In this document: positions 7,114 to 16,184 of the stretch, in pieces
Layout: each line of letters begins with the position of its first letter
Numbering within the stretch: position 1 is the first letter of the stretch
Source of the DNA: DATGPD01 sp031423015
GTDB taxonomy: Bacteria; Planctomycetota; UBA1135; UBA2386
Direction: 5' to 3'
Assembly (NCBI GenBank): GCA_031423015.1
Contig: JANPER010000271.1
Location: 1-64,000 of the forward strand
DNA: 64,000 bases
Position numbers and translations under genes: made by a program
The notes under the pieces: generated by a model
Databases searched by the model: none
Told to the model about the DNA's origin: nothing
The model's input: only the letters and a program-made list of their open reading frames with translations

Positions 7114-8286
7114 ATGCGAACCTTCAGCACCGTCCTCCTCGCCTGCTCGCTCGCCGCCCAGGCCCAATTGCGCGTGCCGCAGCAGTTCTCCGAGATTGCC
7201 GCCGCGATCCGCGCGGCGCGGCCGGGCGACGAGATCTGGGTCACGACCAGACCGGGTGGGTATGCGCCGATCGTGATCGACAAGCCGCTCACGATCCTCG
7301 GCGTCGGCAGCGAGTCGGAAACGCCGATCATCTTCGGCACCACCGGCCCGGCGATCGACGTGCGGTTGGCAACCGACGAGTTGGTCATCATCGGGCGCAT
7401 CGACGCCTACTCGCCGAGTGCTACCGCCGCGCCGGCCGTGACCATCCTCGGCGGCCGCGTGATCTTCGAAGACGCCGAACTGCGGCAGATCATCGCGGGC
7501 GCGCCGGCCAACGCGCTGACCGTGAGCGACGCTGACCTCGTGTTGCTTCGCAGCCGCGTGGAAAGCAGCGCTGGCGCCGGCCTGTGCGCGCGCAACTCGC
7601 ACGTCGTCGCGCTGCACGCGTGGTTCTTTGCCGGCAACTCGTCGCTCGCACCGGCCATCGACCTTGTGAACTCGACGCTGCACGGCAGCGAGGTGTTCGG
7701 CTCAGGAAGCGAGGGCGTCACGCAGGTGGCCGGGGCGCCGGCGCTGGCCGTCGACGCGCAGTCGCGCGCATGGCTCACGCACAGCATGCTCCGCGGCGGC
7801 TTTGGCATGCCGGGAGCGCCAGCGCTCGCCAACCAAGCCAGCGCGCCGGCCGAGTTCATGGAGTGTCAGCTTGCCGGTGGGTTCAACCTCAGCGGCGGCG
7901 GCAGCGCACCACCGTCGAGCGGCGCGGTCAACCTCGCGGCGCCGCTGCTCGGTGCCGCGCAGCCCCCGGCGCTGTATCGCACGTTCGGTTCGCTCCACCT
8001 CGGTGGCGGCACCGGCTTTACCCTGCGGGCGTCGACCGGCACCCCCGCGCTCTTGCTCTGGAGCGATAGCCTGGTGCGGGTCTACAACCACCCGCTGTTG
8101 GCGCAGCCGACGCGGATGCCGACGACGGCCGGCGTGCTGGTGGTAGGCGGTGGCACGTTCTCGGTGGTGGTGAACGTGCCCAACGTGACTGCTCTGCTGG
8201 GTCGCGCCCTGTGGATCCACGGTGTCGCCGGCACCGCGTTGCCGCTCGCCGTGGCGCCGCTCATGGGCGGCGTCGTGCGGGCATAG
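7114..8286 (+). CDS. Secreted beta-helix-like protein
   Basis: A 390-residue exported protein. The chosen ATG gives a signal peptide (MRTFSTVLLACSLAAQA) with cleavage near A-Q-A; earlier in-frame starts would spoil it. Residues about 25-110 (SEIAAAIRAARPGDEIWV, then PIVIDKPLTILGVG) are the typical first coil of pectin-lyase-like right-handed parallel beta-helix proteins. The rest is repetitive, rich in Gly, Ala, Val and short strands. No catalytic residues were identified, so it may be a binding or surface protein. It ends convergently with the next gene, with a 27-base gap. Its C-terminus (VAPLMGGVVRA) has a degenerate echo at 9295-9327. Confidence 0.75.
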   Translation: MRTFSTVLLACSLAAQAQLRVPQQFSEIAAAIRAARPGDEIWVTTRPGGYAPIVIDKPLTILGVGSESETPIIFGTTGPAIDVRLATDELVIIGRIDAYSPSATAAPAVTILGGRVIFEDAELRQIIAGAPANALTVSDADLVLLRSRVESSAGAGLCARNSHVVALHAWFFAGNSSLAPAIDLVNSTLHGSEVFGSGSEGVTQVAGAPALAVDAQSRAWLTHSMLRGGFGMPGAPALANQASAPAEFMECQLAGGFNLSGGGSAPPSSGAVNLAAPLLGAAQPPALYRTFGSLHLGGGTGFTLRASTGTPALLLWSDSLVRVYNHPLLAQPTRMPTTAGVLVVGGGTFSVVVNVPNVTALLGRALWIHGVAGTALPLAVAPLMGGVVRA

Positions 8287-8313
8287 GTCCGGCGACCCAG
8301 GACCCAGGCAAAG

Positions 8314-9234
8314 TCACCCCGCGGGAAGCGCGATGCAGCCGAGGGCCGTGTCGGTGACTTGGACGTCCGCGCCCCAGATCAGTGGAGTGGTGGTGATGGT
8401 GCCCACGCCGTTCGGCCCGATCACGCCAGAACCGACCAACGGATCGCCGCTGGCATCGGCACGCGCGATCTCGACCTGCGCGCCATTCGGCCCGGTCACC
8501 TGGACGGATGTTGTGGCCGGAGAAAGGTGTGAACTGATCTTGAGGTCTGGAGGCGAGGGAGCCGGCATGGACACGGCGACCACCGGACCGCCGGTCGTGT
8601 CGCGAATCGTCACGCGTGGGATCTGCTCCCACCAATCGGAGGTCGCCAGCACCAGAGTCGGCTGCGGGCTGTCTTCCAGCTCGATATGGCACGTCTTGCG
8701 CACGCCGAGATGACCCAATTCTGGTGTCGTCGCGGCACTCGCCAGCGTCGTCCATTGCGTCGGCGCAATCGACGCCTGATTCTTGACGTAGGGTGCCCAA
8801 AGGACTCGTGCACCAACGGCGTCGTAGACATACAGCCGGTTCAGAGTGGCTGAATGCCCAACCCCGGCGAAGTCGGCACCCTGTTCCGTGTAGAGCGAGG
8901 TCGCCTGCAAGGCCGATCCCTGGCGTCGGACGAGTACGAGATATCCGTGATTGCCTGAGCGGCCCGCGACGACGGCACTGAGCTGCGCGGCATCGAGGAC
9001 GGCCATCCCGCCGACATCCGCAATCCCTGTAGGCACGGTCGCGTCGAAACCGTTCGTGATGGAGTGATTGAACACACCATCGTCGAGCACGATGGTGAGA
9101 CTGCTTCGGTCTGGGTCAATCGGTTCAACCACTCGATCGATTCGGCCATCCCTCTGCACGGACTGGCCCCAGGTCGCACCCAGGAAAAGTGAGACGACCG
9201 GGCACAACAAGAGAATACGGCGATGAGGGTTCAC
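8314..9234 (-). CDS. Secreted hypothetical protein
   Basis: A 306-residue protein with an N-terminal signal peptide (RILLLCPVVSLFLGATWG, cleavage before QSVQ). No known domain was recognised. The middle has repeating strand-like segments with W and Y (YVYDAVGARVLWAPYV and similar) that could form a beta-propeller or beta-sandwich. The C-terminus ends IWGADVQVTDTALGC, reminiscent of extracellular Ig-like or GCPG-type domains. It sits between the beta-helix gene and the BlaI/M56 pair. Function unknown. Confidence 0.65.
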   Translation of the reverse strand: MNPHRRILLLCPVVSLFLGATWGQSVQRDGRIDRVVEPIDPDRSSLTIVLDDGVFNHSITNGFDATVPTGIADVGGMAVLDAAQLSAVVAGRSGNHGYLVLVRRQGSALQATSLYTEQGADFAGVGHSATLNRLYVYDAVGARVLWAPYVKNQASIAPTQWTTLASAATTPELGHLGVRKTCHIELEDSPQPTLVLATSDWWEQIPRVTIRDTTGGPVVAVSMPAPSPPDLKISSHLSPATTSVQVTGPNGAQVEIARADASGDPLVGSGVIGPNGVGTITTTPLIWGADVQVTDTALGCIALPAG

Positions 9235-9431
9235 CCGCCACCTCCGAGGTCCGGCCCGGGTCCGGCCCCCGGGTGATCGCCTGGTCAGAAACCTGTGGCG
9301 CCCCCTAATGGTGGCGTCGTGCGGGCGTCGCCCGCCGGTCGGTCGACTCAGTCACCCGCCGCCTCGCACCCCGTCTCACTCGTCTCACTCGGCTGTCGCG
9401 TCTCTGCACAGGCAAACTTCCTGCGCGTAAA

Positions 9432-9459
9432 TCGATCGTCTAACGGAGTAAACGATCGA
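9432..9459. promoter_or_regulatory. Putative BlaI operator
   Basis: An 8-bp inverted repeat, TCGATCGT and ACGATCGA, separated by 12 bases, lies 19 bases before the start of the BlaI-type repressor. BlaI/MecI dimers bind spaced dyads overlapping their own promoter, so autoregulation is likely. The region 9235-9431 before it holds no gene, only a short echo of the 7114-8286 gene end. Confidence 0.5.
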
Positions 9460-9478
9460 CGGCAACGTAATCCGCGCC

Positions 9479-9931
9479 ATGAACAAGCGGACCCTGGACC
9501 CCCTCACTGCCGCCGAGTGGAAGGTGATGCGCACCGTGTGGGAGCAAGGCGACTGCGCCGCGCGCGACGTGTACGAGGTGTGCGGGAATCGCCATGGCAT
9601 GGCGGTCAGCACCGTCAAGACCCACTTGCGCCGGCTGGTCGACAAGGGCTACTTGGCGACCACGCAGGTCGGCAACAGCTTCCTCTATCGCGCCACCCGG
9701 CCGCCGCTCAAGTCGCTTCTGGCCGACGCCGATCGCCTGCTCGAGAACACGCTCGCCGGTAATGCCGGCCCGCTGCTCGCCTACATGCTGAAGAAGAGCC
9801 GCATCAGCGACGACGAGCTGGCCGAGCTGCGCGCGCTCCTCGATCAGCATGCCGGGGACGACCGGAGCGCTCGGGGATCGGACAATCGGGGATCGGACAA
9901 TCGGGGATCGGACAATCGGAGGGAGCGATGA
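9479..9931 (+). CDS. BlaI/MecI-family transcriptional repressor
   Basis: A 150-residue winged-helix repressor. LTAAEWKVMRTVWEQG (about 8-23) and VSTVKTHLRRLVDKGYL (about 42-58) are the diagnostic helices. Family members are about 120-130 residues; this one has an extra tail of three RGSDN repeats encoded by a 15-bp tandem repeat. The last four bases overlap the M56 gene, so the pair is co-translated, as in blaI-blaR1 systems where a membrane metalloprotease relieves repression. No beta-lactamase lies nearby, so the regulated stress is unknown. An inverted repeat just upstream suggests autoregulation. Confidence 0.9.
   Translation: MNKRTLDPLTAAEWKVMRTVWEQGDCAARDVYEVCGNRHGMAVSTVKTHLRRLVDKGYLATTQVGNSFLYRATRPPLKSLLADADRLLENTLAGNAGPLLAYMLKKSRISDDELAELRALLDQHAGDDRSARGSDNRGSDNRGSDNRRER
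9871..9915 (+). repeat. 15-bp tandem repeat, three units, in the blaI 3' end
   Basis: The unit TCGGGGATCGGACAA is repeated three times without change and encodes three copies of a five-residue RGSDN motif. The repeat keeps the reading frame and lies just before the overlapping start of the M56 gene. Copy number may vary between strains. Confidence 0.9.
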
Positions 9932-11988
9932 CGTCGCCGTTCGACTGGGCTGCGTCGTGGTGGAGTCTCGCGGGCAAAGGCCTCATCGAAGGCTCGCTCG
10001 CGCTCCTCGTGTTGCTCGCGCTTTGGTGGCCGCTGCGCCGTCGTCTGCCGGCACGCTTGGTCTGCCTGCTGTTCTTGCTGCCGCTGGTGAAGGTCGCGCT
10101 GCCGGTGAGTTTGCCGGTGCCCGCGTGGTGGTCGGCGTTGCCGCTGCCGGGCTGGATGCAGAGCGAGCCGGCCGCCACGCCGTTCACGCTCGTGGAGCTG
10201 ACGCAAGCGCTCGCGGTCGCTGAGCCCGCGCCCGCCCCGACCGCGCAGCTTGGCGTACGCGAGATCCTGTGCGGCCTGTGGCTGCTCGGCGTCTTGGCGC
10301 TCACCTGGCGCTTCGTGCGGGCGCAGATCTACACGCACCGCGCGGTGCGCAACGCGACCCCGATCGACCCGGCCACGCTGCCGCTCGACCTGCACGCCCT
10401 GTGCGCGCGCGCCGGCGTGTTCCGCCGCGTGCGTTGGCTGCTCAGCGATCACGTCGCCACGCCGGCCGCCGGTGGCATCTTCTTTCCGTACATCCTGCTG
10501 CCGCACGGTTTGGCCCAGCGCCTGCCGCCGACGCAGCTCGCTTTCGTTCTCTTGCACGAACTCGCGCACGTGCGTCGCTACGACGTGGCGATCGCGGCGG
10601 TGCAGCGCGTCGTGCAGATCGTCTGGTTCTTTCATCCCGCAGTCTGGTTCGCCAACTGGTTCATCGATCAGCACCGCGAACTCGCCTGCGATCAAGACGC
10701 GCTGCTGCGGAGCCGCGCGTCGCGCCGCGAGTGCGGCGAAGCGTTCCTGTCGGTGGCGGCGTGGTTGCATGGTCGGACGAAAGAGCCGACCGCCACGCTC
10801 GCCATGTTCGAGTCCCAACGTGTTCTCAGGAGAAGACTGATGCAGATCCTCAACGATGTTCCCGCCCCTAGCCGCTGGTTGACCGCGGCCTACCTCGCTC
10901 TCGCCACCGGGCTCACTCTGCCCACCGCGAAGGCCGATGCCGGGGCTTCCCTCGACGTCTCCATGCTGGCGCAGCAAGACGACGGCGAGCGCGAAGAGAT
11001 CCAGAAGCTGCGCAAGCAGCTCGCCGAGCTGCGCCAGCAACTGGCGAAGCTGCAGCGCGCCGAGGCGAGCGAAGCCAAGGCCGACGCCAAGAAGGCCAAG
11101 AAGGACAAGGCACGCGCGCATCACGACGACGATGACGACGCCGCCGACGACGAGCATGCCGTGATGGAAGTCGAGGGCGTCGAGCTTCACGACGGCGACG
11201 GTGCCAAGCCCAAGATGTTCACCTTCAAGTCCGGCGGCAAGGGCGGCAAGGCGTTCGTCGTCGAAGACGGCGAGATGCGCGAGGTCGATGTCGAGGGCGG
11301 TCGGTGGATGGGCGCGTTCCCCGGTGGTGACGGCAAGGGCAAGTGGTTCGCCGGCGGCGATCACGAGGTGAAGGTGTTCGTCGACACCGATGGCAGGGTC
11401 ACCAAGTCGTGGTCCAGTGGCGATGATGACGATGCCAAGGACGGCGGCAAGCGCGTGCGCGTGCTGCGTACGCGCGGCGGGGACGACGCCAAAGACTTCG
11501 CGATCGCACTGCCTCGCTTCGCTGAGTTGCCCAAGGAGATCGCCGAGCGCCTGAAGGCGCGCGTGGTCAAGGGCACCAAGGTGGAGGTTCGTGAGGGACA
11601 GAAAGTCGACGGCCACGAAGTGAAGGGGTTCAAGCTCGACGCCGGCAACGTGCGTGTCCTGCGCGGCGGCGACGGTGAGGGCGGCGTGTTCGTGTTGCGT
11701 GATGGCGACGGCGAGGGCGCGTTCACCTTCAAGGTCGAGACCGACGGCGACGTCAAGCGCGAGGGCAAGAAGGTCATCGTGCGGCGCAGCAGCAAGGGCG
11801 GCGAAGACACCGAAGAGTGCGAAGAGTGCGAGGATGACGACGGCGATGCGGCCGGCAAGCGCGTCATCAAGACCAAGCTGGAGCGCGTCGACGGCAAGGC
11901 TGACGGCAAGGACGGCAAGTCCGGCGAGTGGCGCGTGCTCGGCCCCAAGGGCGGGTCGGCCAAGGTCAAGAAGGTCGTGAACGTCTAA
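9928..11988 (+). CDS. BlaR1/MecR1-like M56 membrane metallopeptidase with long acidic C-terminal region
   Basis: A 686-residue protein. The N-terminal half is a polytopic M56 peptidase: hydrophobic segments at about 19-33, 40-60 and 110-125, and the zinc motif HELAH at residues 210-214, followed by RRYD and the helix with HRELACDQDALL. It is expected to cleave BlaI when triggered. After a further hydrophobic segment (about 311-330) comes a coiled-coil-like stretch (KLRKQLAELRQQLAKLQR, about 355-372). About 300 residues rich in Gly, Asp, Lys and Glu then follow, with repeated strand motifs such as RVLRGGDGEGG. This tail replaces the penicillin-binding domain of BlaR1, so the signal is probably not a beta-lactam. 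It overlaps blaI by 4 bases (ATGA). Confidence 0.85.
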   Translation: MTSPFDWAASWWSLAGKGLIEGSLALLVLLALWWPLRRRLPARLVCLLFLLPLVKVALPVSLPVPAWWSALPLPGWMQSEPAATPFTLVELTQALAVAEPAPAPTAQLGVREILCGLWLLGVLALTWRFVRAQIYTHRAVRNATPIDPATLPLDLHALCARAGVFRRVRWLLSDHVATPAAGGIFFPYILLPHGLAQRLPPTQLAFVLLHELAHVRRYDVAIAAVQRVVQIVWFFHPAVWFANWFIDQHRELACDQDALLRSRASRRECGEAFLSVAAWLHGRTKEPTATLAMFESQRVLRRRLMQILNDVPAPSRWLTAAYLALATGLTLPTAKADAGASLDVSMLAQQDDGEREEIQKLRKQLAELRQQLAKLQRAEASEAKADAKKAKKDKARAHHDDDDDAADDEHAVMEVEGVELHDGDGAKPKMFTFKSGGKGGKAFVVEDGEMREVDVEGGRWMGAFPGGDGKGKWFAGGDHEVKVFVDTDGRVTKSWSSGDDDDAKDGGKRVRVLRTRGGDDAKDFAIALPRFAELPKEIAERLKARVVKGTKVEVREGQKVDGHEVKGFKLDAGNVRVLRGGDGEGGVFVLRDGDGEGAFTFKVETDGDVKREGKKVIVRRSSKGGEDTEECEECEDDDGDAAGKRVIKTKLERVDGKADGKDGKSGEWRVLGPKGGSAKVKKVVNV

Positions 11989-11998
11989 CCAGGGCCCG

Positions 11999-12034
11999 CA
12001 CGGGCGGCTGCGGCCTCGGGTCGCGCCGCCCGTG
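11999..12034 (+). terminator. GC-rich hairpin after the M56 gene
   Basis: CACGGGCGGC pairs perfectly with GCCGCCCGTG across a 16-base loop, starting 11 bases after the M56 stop codon. There is no T-run after it, so it is either a weak or factor-dependent terminator or an mRNA-end stabiliser. Confidence 0.45.
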
Positions 12035-12167
12035 TCACGCGTCGAGCGTGCCGTTCCTGGCGCGCCGCAAGCGGCGGAATCGGCTGGCGCGTGGCGTGGC
12101 ACCCGGCGCTATCATCCCCGCCTCGTTTTCTCGCGATCGTCGCCCCGATCGCGCGCCCGCCCAGCCG

Positions 12168-15023
12168 ATGCTCGCTGCCACCCTCCTGCTCACAGTCTCT
12201 CTGCAGAACCCGCTCGTCTTGCCGCCGCGCCCGGCACCGCGCGAGCCAGCGCAGAGAACGCCCACCCAGGCGTCGACGCAGACCTTCGAACAAGACGTCG
12301 TGGTGCTGCGCCGCTCGCAGTTGCGCAGCGGCAAAGAGGACGCGGTGTTCAGCGACCTCGCCGCGCGCTACCCCGACCTCGCCAGCCGCGCGGTCACGCT
12401 GGCGCGCACCGCGGACCCCGATCTGCTGTACGGTCTGGTGCGCGTGCTCGAACGCGTGGGCAGCGCCGAAGAAGGCAAGCAGCTCGCGTCGATCGCGCTC
12501 ATGCGCCCGCTCGGCGACGCGACCGCGCCGTTGATGCAGACGCTGGGCACGCTGCTCGGCGGTGACGCCAACGAGAGTCTGTTCCGCTGCCTCACCGCCC
12601 GCACCGCCGGTACGCGCCGCGCCGCCGCCAACGCGCTGAAGCCGCGGCTGGTCGCCAATGACAGCAAGCTGGTGCTCGACGCCATGCAGCGCGCTGGCGG
12701 CGACGTGCACGCGCTCGGCCTCTGGCTGCTCGGTGCGACGCCCACGCCGGAGGCGCGTGCGGCCCTGGTTCTGGGTCTCTCGGCCAAGGACGCCAACGTG
12801 GCGATCGCCGCGTGTGAAGCGCTGATCGAGCACGGGCCGTCGACCGTGAGCGACCTGCAGCAGGTTCTGTCGCGGCCGGCGAGCGACCGCGCCTTCGGCT
12901 ACGCGGCGGTGGCGCTGACCCGCCTCGAGTTGACGCACGGAGTGTCGCTGCTCAGCGACGCTGCGGCGCCGACGTTGCAGAAGGAGATCGACAGCCACGA
13001 CCTGTTCATGCGCGTCGCTTCGGCGGTGGCGTTGGCGCAGCTCTCGTATCGCGGCGGCGACGCCGAGGGCGTGCGCTACGGCGACCGCGCGATCGTCGAT
13101 GGCCTCTTGTTGGTGGTGGCGCCCGGCGTCTTCGTTCCCAGCTACAGCCTGCTGTATCCGTTGGGGAACGAACAGCTGCGGCGCCTCACCGGCCGCGCGT
13201 TTCCCACGCCGACCGACTGGACGAGCTGGTGGGCCATCGCGCGCGCCAACTTCGTCGGGCTCCGCATGGAGGTGCCGATCGACGCCGAGAAGGCGGCGAT
13301 GTTGTCGCTGACGCTGCGTGAGCCGCGGCGCGTCATCCGCCTGCGCGGCGAGCGCGCGCCCGCGCCGCTCGACCTCGTGCCTGACGACGAGGCCTACGTG
13401 CTGCCGGCCACCGAGATGGCGCAGCTCGTGCAACGCCTGCAAGACGCCGGCTTCATGAGCCCCACGCTCGACCAGCAGCGGCGCAAGAACGAAGGCGTGC
13501 CGCGCCCGCGCGCGCTCGAGTTGCGGCTCGGCGCGTCGCGTTCGACCTACGACGCGCCGCTGAACGACGACGCGTTCATGGACCGTTTCGCTGCCGACCT
13601 CGGCACCGTCGCCGACCGTGAACGCTGGCAGCTCTATCACGACGGCGGCGCGGAGTTCGGCGCGTTCTGGCAGCGCGAGCGCGGGTGGTTGCTGGCGAAC
13701 GCCGACCGCGTGGCCCGCGACCGGCACCTCAAGGATCTGATCGTCGCGGCGTTGCCGCGCCTGCAAGGTCTCGCTCGTTCGCGCGCGCTCGAGCACCTCA
13801 ACGACGTGCCGCAGGTCGACAAGCAGCTCGACGAACGCGATGGCTTGGCGATCGTCGCCGCGGTGCGAGCGAACAACGTGATCGATGCGGATAGCGAGCG
13901 GTTGCTAGCGATCGCATTGCGCGTGGAGTCCGAGGCGGTGGTGAAGGCTGCGCTCGATACGGTCGACGGCCTGATGGACAAGGGTGGTCGGTTGGCCTTG
14001 CCGCGCATGTTCGCGGTGCTCGGCCCGGAGCGCGTGATGCGCTGCTTGGCCGATCCGCGCCCGCACATCCGCGTCACCGCGATGCACGAGATCGCCAACA
14101 TGAAAGAGTTGCAGGCGGTGCCTGCGCTCCTGCTGGGCGCGCGCGATCCTGACGCCACCGTGCAGCAGACGGCGATCTACGCGCTCGGTGTGCTGCGCAC
14201 GCCAATGGCGCGGCAAGAACTTCTCGACGCGCTGCCCACGCTGTCGCCCGAGACGCGCCGCGTCGCGTTCATCGCGCTCGGTCGCATCGGTGGCGAAGGC
14301 GTGTTGCCGGCGCTGTTGCGCGGCACGACGATGGACAGCCCTGATGACAAGCGCTCGGCGATCTTCGGGCTCGGCAAGCTCGACGAACCGGCGGCCGCCG
14401 ACTACTTGGCGAGCCTGTTCGTCGCAGCGGGGCAGGGGCCGATCGGGAGCCTGGTGCAGGCGGCGCTGCAAGAACAAGGCGCGTTGCGCGCGCGCGTCGC
14501 GTTGCGCAAGAGCCTGCAGCAGTCGCGTGACAGCCGGGTGCGCGGCGAGATCGTGCAGGTCCTCGCTGAGTTCCAAGACCCGAGCATCGTGCCCGACTTG
14601 ATCGCGCAGCTCGGCGACGTGCGGGAAGGGCCGCGCGCGGCGGTGCACTTGGCGGCGATCACCGGCGTCGATCTGAGCCGCGTCGAGGATCGCTCCGCGT
14701 TCATGATCGACTGGTGGTCGCGGCACAAAGACGAGTCGCAGGCGACCTGGTTCTTGGGGGTGGTGAAGGCGGTGGGGCTCAACACCGCGCTCCAGGCGTC
14801 GCAGTTGCAGCCGCGCGCCGGCGTGGAGGCGGTGCCCGAACTCACCCGCATCCTCACGACCACCGATCGACCGCACGTGCGCCTGCTCGCGCTGGCGTTG
14901 TTGCGTGACACGACGCAGCGCGACTTCGGCACGATCTCGACGCAGGCGGCTCCCGAGGAGTTGACCGCGCTCGCCGACCGCTATCGCTTCTACGCCGAGT
15001 CGGTGACCGCGTCGGGCAAGTGA
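12168..15023 (+). CDS. Large secreted HEAT-repeat protein
   Basis: A 951-residue protein. The chosen ATG gives a hydrophobic N-terminus (MLAATLLLTVSLQNPLV) compatible with export, followed by a proline-rich linker. The chain is almost entirely alpha-helical HEAT/PBS-lyase-type repeats. The clearest are at about residues 610-780 (RVTAMHEIANMKELQAVPALL, IYALGVLRTPMARQELL, AFIALGRIGGEGVLPALL, IFGLGKLDEPAAADYL). HEAT solenoids bind partner proteins; large exported ones are common in Planctomycetota and mostly uncharacterised. Its last four bases overlap the next gene (GTGA), making a likely operon that continues through the YhhQ and selenoprotein genes. Confidence 0.8.
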   Translation: MLAATLLLTVSLQNPLVLPPRPAPREPAQRTPTQASTQTFEQDVVVLRRSQLRSGKEDAVFSDLAARYPDLASRAVTLARTADPDLLYGLVRVLERVGSAEEGKQLASIALMRPLGDATAPLMQTLGTLLGGDANESLFRCLTARTAGTRRAAANALKPRLVANDSKLVLDAMQRAGGDVHALGLWLLGATPTPEARAALVLGLSAKDANVAIAACEALIEHGPSTVSDLQQVLSRPASDRAFGYAAVALTRLELTHGVSLLSDAAAPTLQKEIDSHDLFMRVASAVALAQLSYRGGDAEGVRYGDRAIVDGLLLVVAPGVFVPSYSLLYPLGNEQLRRLTGRAFPTPTDWTSWWAIARANFVGLRMEVPIDAEKAAMLSLTLREPRRVIRLRGERAPAPLDLVPDDEAYVLPATEMAQLVQRLQDAGFMSPTLDQQRRKNEGVPRPRALELRLGASRSTYDAPLNDDAFMDRFAADLGTVADRERWQLYHDGGAEFGAFWQRERGWLLANADRVARDRHLKDLIVAALPRLQGLARSRALEHLNDVPQVDKQLDERDGLAIVAAVRANNVIDADSERLLAIALRVESEAVVKAALDTVDGLMDKGGRLALPRMFAVLGPERVMRCLADPRPHIRVTAMHEIANMKELQAVPALLLGARDPDATVQQTAIYALGVLRTPMARQELLDALPTLSPETRRVAFIALGRIGGEGVLPALLRGTTMDSPDDKRSAIFGLGKLDEPAAADYLASLFVAAGQGPIGSLVQAALQEQGALRARVALRKSLQQSRDSRVRGEIVQVLAEFQDPSIVPDLIAQLGDVREGPRAAVHLAAITGVDLSRVEDRSAFMIDWWSRHKDESQATWFLGVVKAVGLNTALQASQLQPRAGVEAVPELTRILTTTDRPHVRLLALALLRDTTQRDFGTISTQAAPEELTALADRYRFYAESVTASGK

Positions 15024-15442
15024 ACCGCGCGCGCGTGGCGTGTGCGGCGTTCGCGGCCGCAGTCGTCGCCGGGTTCGCTTGGCTGCGCGCCACCTCGACG
15101 TTTGCCCGGGTCGAAGCGCGCGCCGCGGAGGCCAGCGCGCTCGCCGTCGACGTAGGCCTCGCGCCCGAAGAGGTCATGGCGCTGCTCGACCTGTCCGAAG
15201 GCGCGTTGCCCGCACCGGCGCTGCGCGAACTCGCTGCACGCGTCGTCGCCGCGCGCGGTGATGTGGGCGACCTTGGCCTTGCCGTGGCGTCGGCGATGGG
15301 ACATGCCGACCTGGTGCGCGAGGTGCGCGCGGCGAACTCGCCGGAGGCGGCGCGCGTGAGCTTCATTGCGCGCCCGGAGGGCCTCGTGGTCACGCGCTTT
15401 CTGACCATGGCCCGACGCTACCTGGCCGCGCGGCCGGACTGA
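15020..15442 (+). CDS. Small exported or membrane-anchored hypothetical protein
   Basis: A 140-residue protein translated from a GTG that overlaps the HEAT gene's stop. Residues 5-22 are a hydrophobic Ala/Val-rich helix (VACAAFAAAVVAGFAWL), acting as signal peptide or anchor. The rest is Ala/Arg/Val/Leu-rich and probably all helical, similar in flavour to short HEAT or TPR pairs. No family recognised. Coupling to the HEAT protein suggests a joint role. Confidence 0.65.
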   Translation: MNRARVACAAFAAAVVAGFAWLRATSTFARVEARAAEASALAVDVGLAPEEVMALLDLSEGALPAPALRELAARVVAARGDVGDLGLAVASAMGHADLVREVRAANSPEAARVSFIARPEGLVVTRFLTMARRYLAARPD

Positions 15443-15479
15443 CTTCTCGCTCGCGCTCACCGCGCGCTCGCGCCAAGCT

Positions 15480-16184
15480 GTGTCGATGCCCAAGCCGGCG
15501 CGCGCCTACCGCTACTTCGACCTCGTCGTCGTCGGCTTCGTCGTGGTGCTGCTGTGCTCGAACCTGATCGGCCCCAGCAAGGTCGCGATCGTGCTCGGCG
15601 CGTCGTTCGGCGTGGGCAACATCTTCTTCCCGATCAGCTACATCTTCGGCGACGTGCTCACCGAGGTGTACGGCTACGCGCGCGCACGCCGCGCGATCTG
15701 GGCCGGGTTCGGCGCGATGATCTTCGCCACGGTGATGAGCCAGGCCGTGCTGCGGCTGCCGGCCGATCCGGATGAGCCGTGGAACAGCACGATCCAACCG
15801 GCGATCGAGGTGGTGTTCGGCGGCACCTGGCGCATCGTCGCGGCGTCGATCCTGGCGTTCGTGGTCGGCGACTTCGTCAACAGCTACGTGATGGCGCGCA
15901 TGAAGGTATGGACGCGCGGGCGCCACCTGTGGACGCGCACTATCGGCTCGACGATCCTCGGCCAGGGGGTCGACAGCCTCATCTTCTATCCGCTGGCGTT
16001 CGCCGGCATGTGGGCGGACGACAAACTGCTGAGCGTGTTGATCAACAACTGGGCCATCAAGGTCGGGGTCGAAGTGCTGATGACGCCGGTGACGTATCGC
16101 GTGGTCGCTGTGCTCAAGCGCGCCGAGCAGGAGGACTTCATGGACGTGGACACTGACTTCAACCCGTTCCGGCTCAACCCGTGA
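15480..16184 (+). CDS. YhhQ-family queuosine precursor transporter
   Basis: A 234-residue polytopic inner-membrane protein with about six hydrophobic helices. Signature stretches are LLCSNLIGPSKVA, FPISYIFGDVLTEVYGY and the late helix region with GQGVDSLIFY, all characteristic of the YhhQ/DUF165 family that imports preQ0/preQ1 for queuosine modification of tRNA. The start is a GTG at 15480 or the ATG six bases on (MPKPARAYRY). It ends in a TGATG overlap with the selenoprotein candidate, so the two are translationally coupled. Confidence 0.9.
   Translation: MSMPKPARAYRYFDLVVVGFVVVLLCSNLIGPSKVAIVLGASFGVGNIFFPISYIFGDVLTEVYGYARARRAIWAGFGAMIFATVMSQAVLRLPADPDEPWNSTIQPAIEVVFGGTWRIVAASILAFVVGDFVNSYVMARMKVWTRGRHLWTRTIGSTILGQGVDSLIFYPLAFAGMWADDKLLSVLINNWAIKVGVEVLMTPVTYRVVAVLKRAEQEDFMDVDTDFNPFRLNP

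Noticed and set aside
9844..12102. Long antisense ORF (752 codons) opposite the BlaI/M56 genes
   Set aside because: It is an antisense shadow of a GC-rich, low-complexity coding region; the M56 gene on the plus strand has clear family motifs.
11985..13796. Long antisense ORF (603 codons) opposite the HEAT gene
   Set aside because: Arg/Ala-rich shadow with no motifs; the HEAT protein is real on the plus strand.
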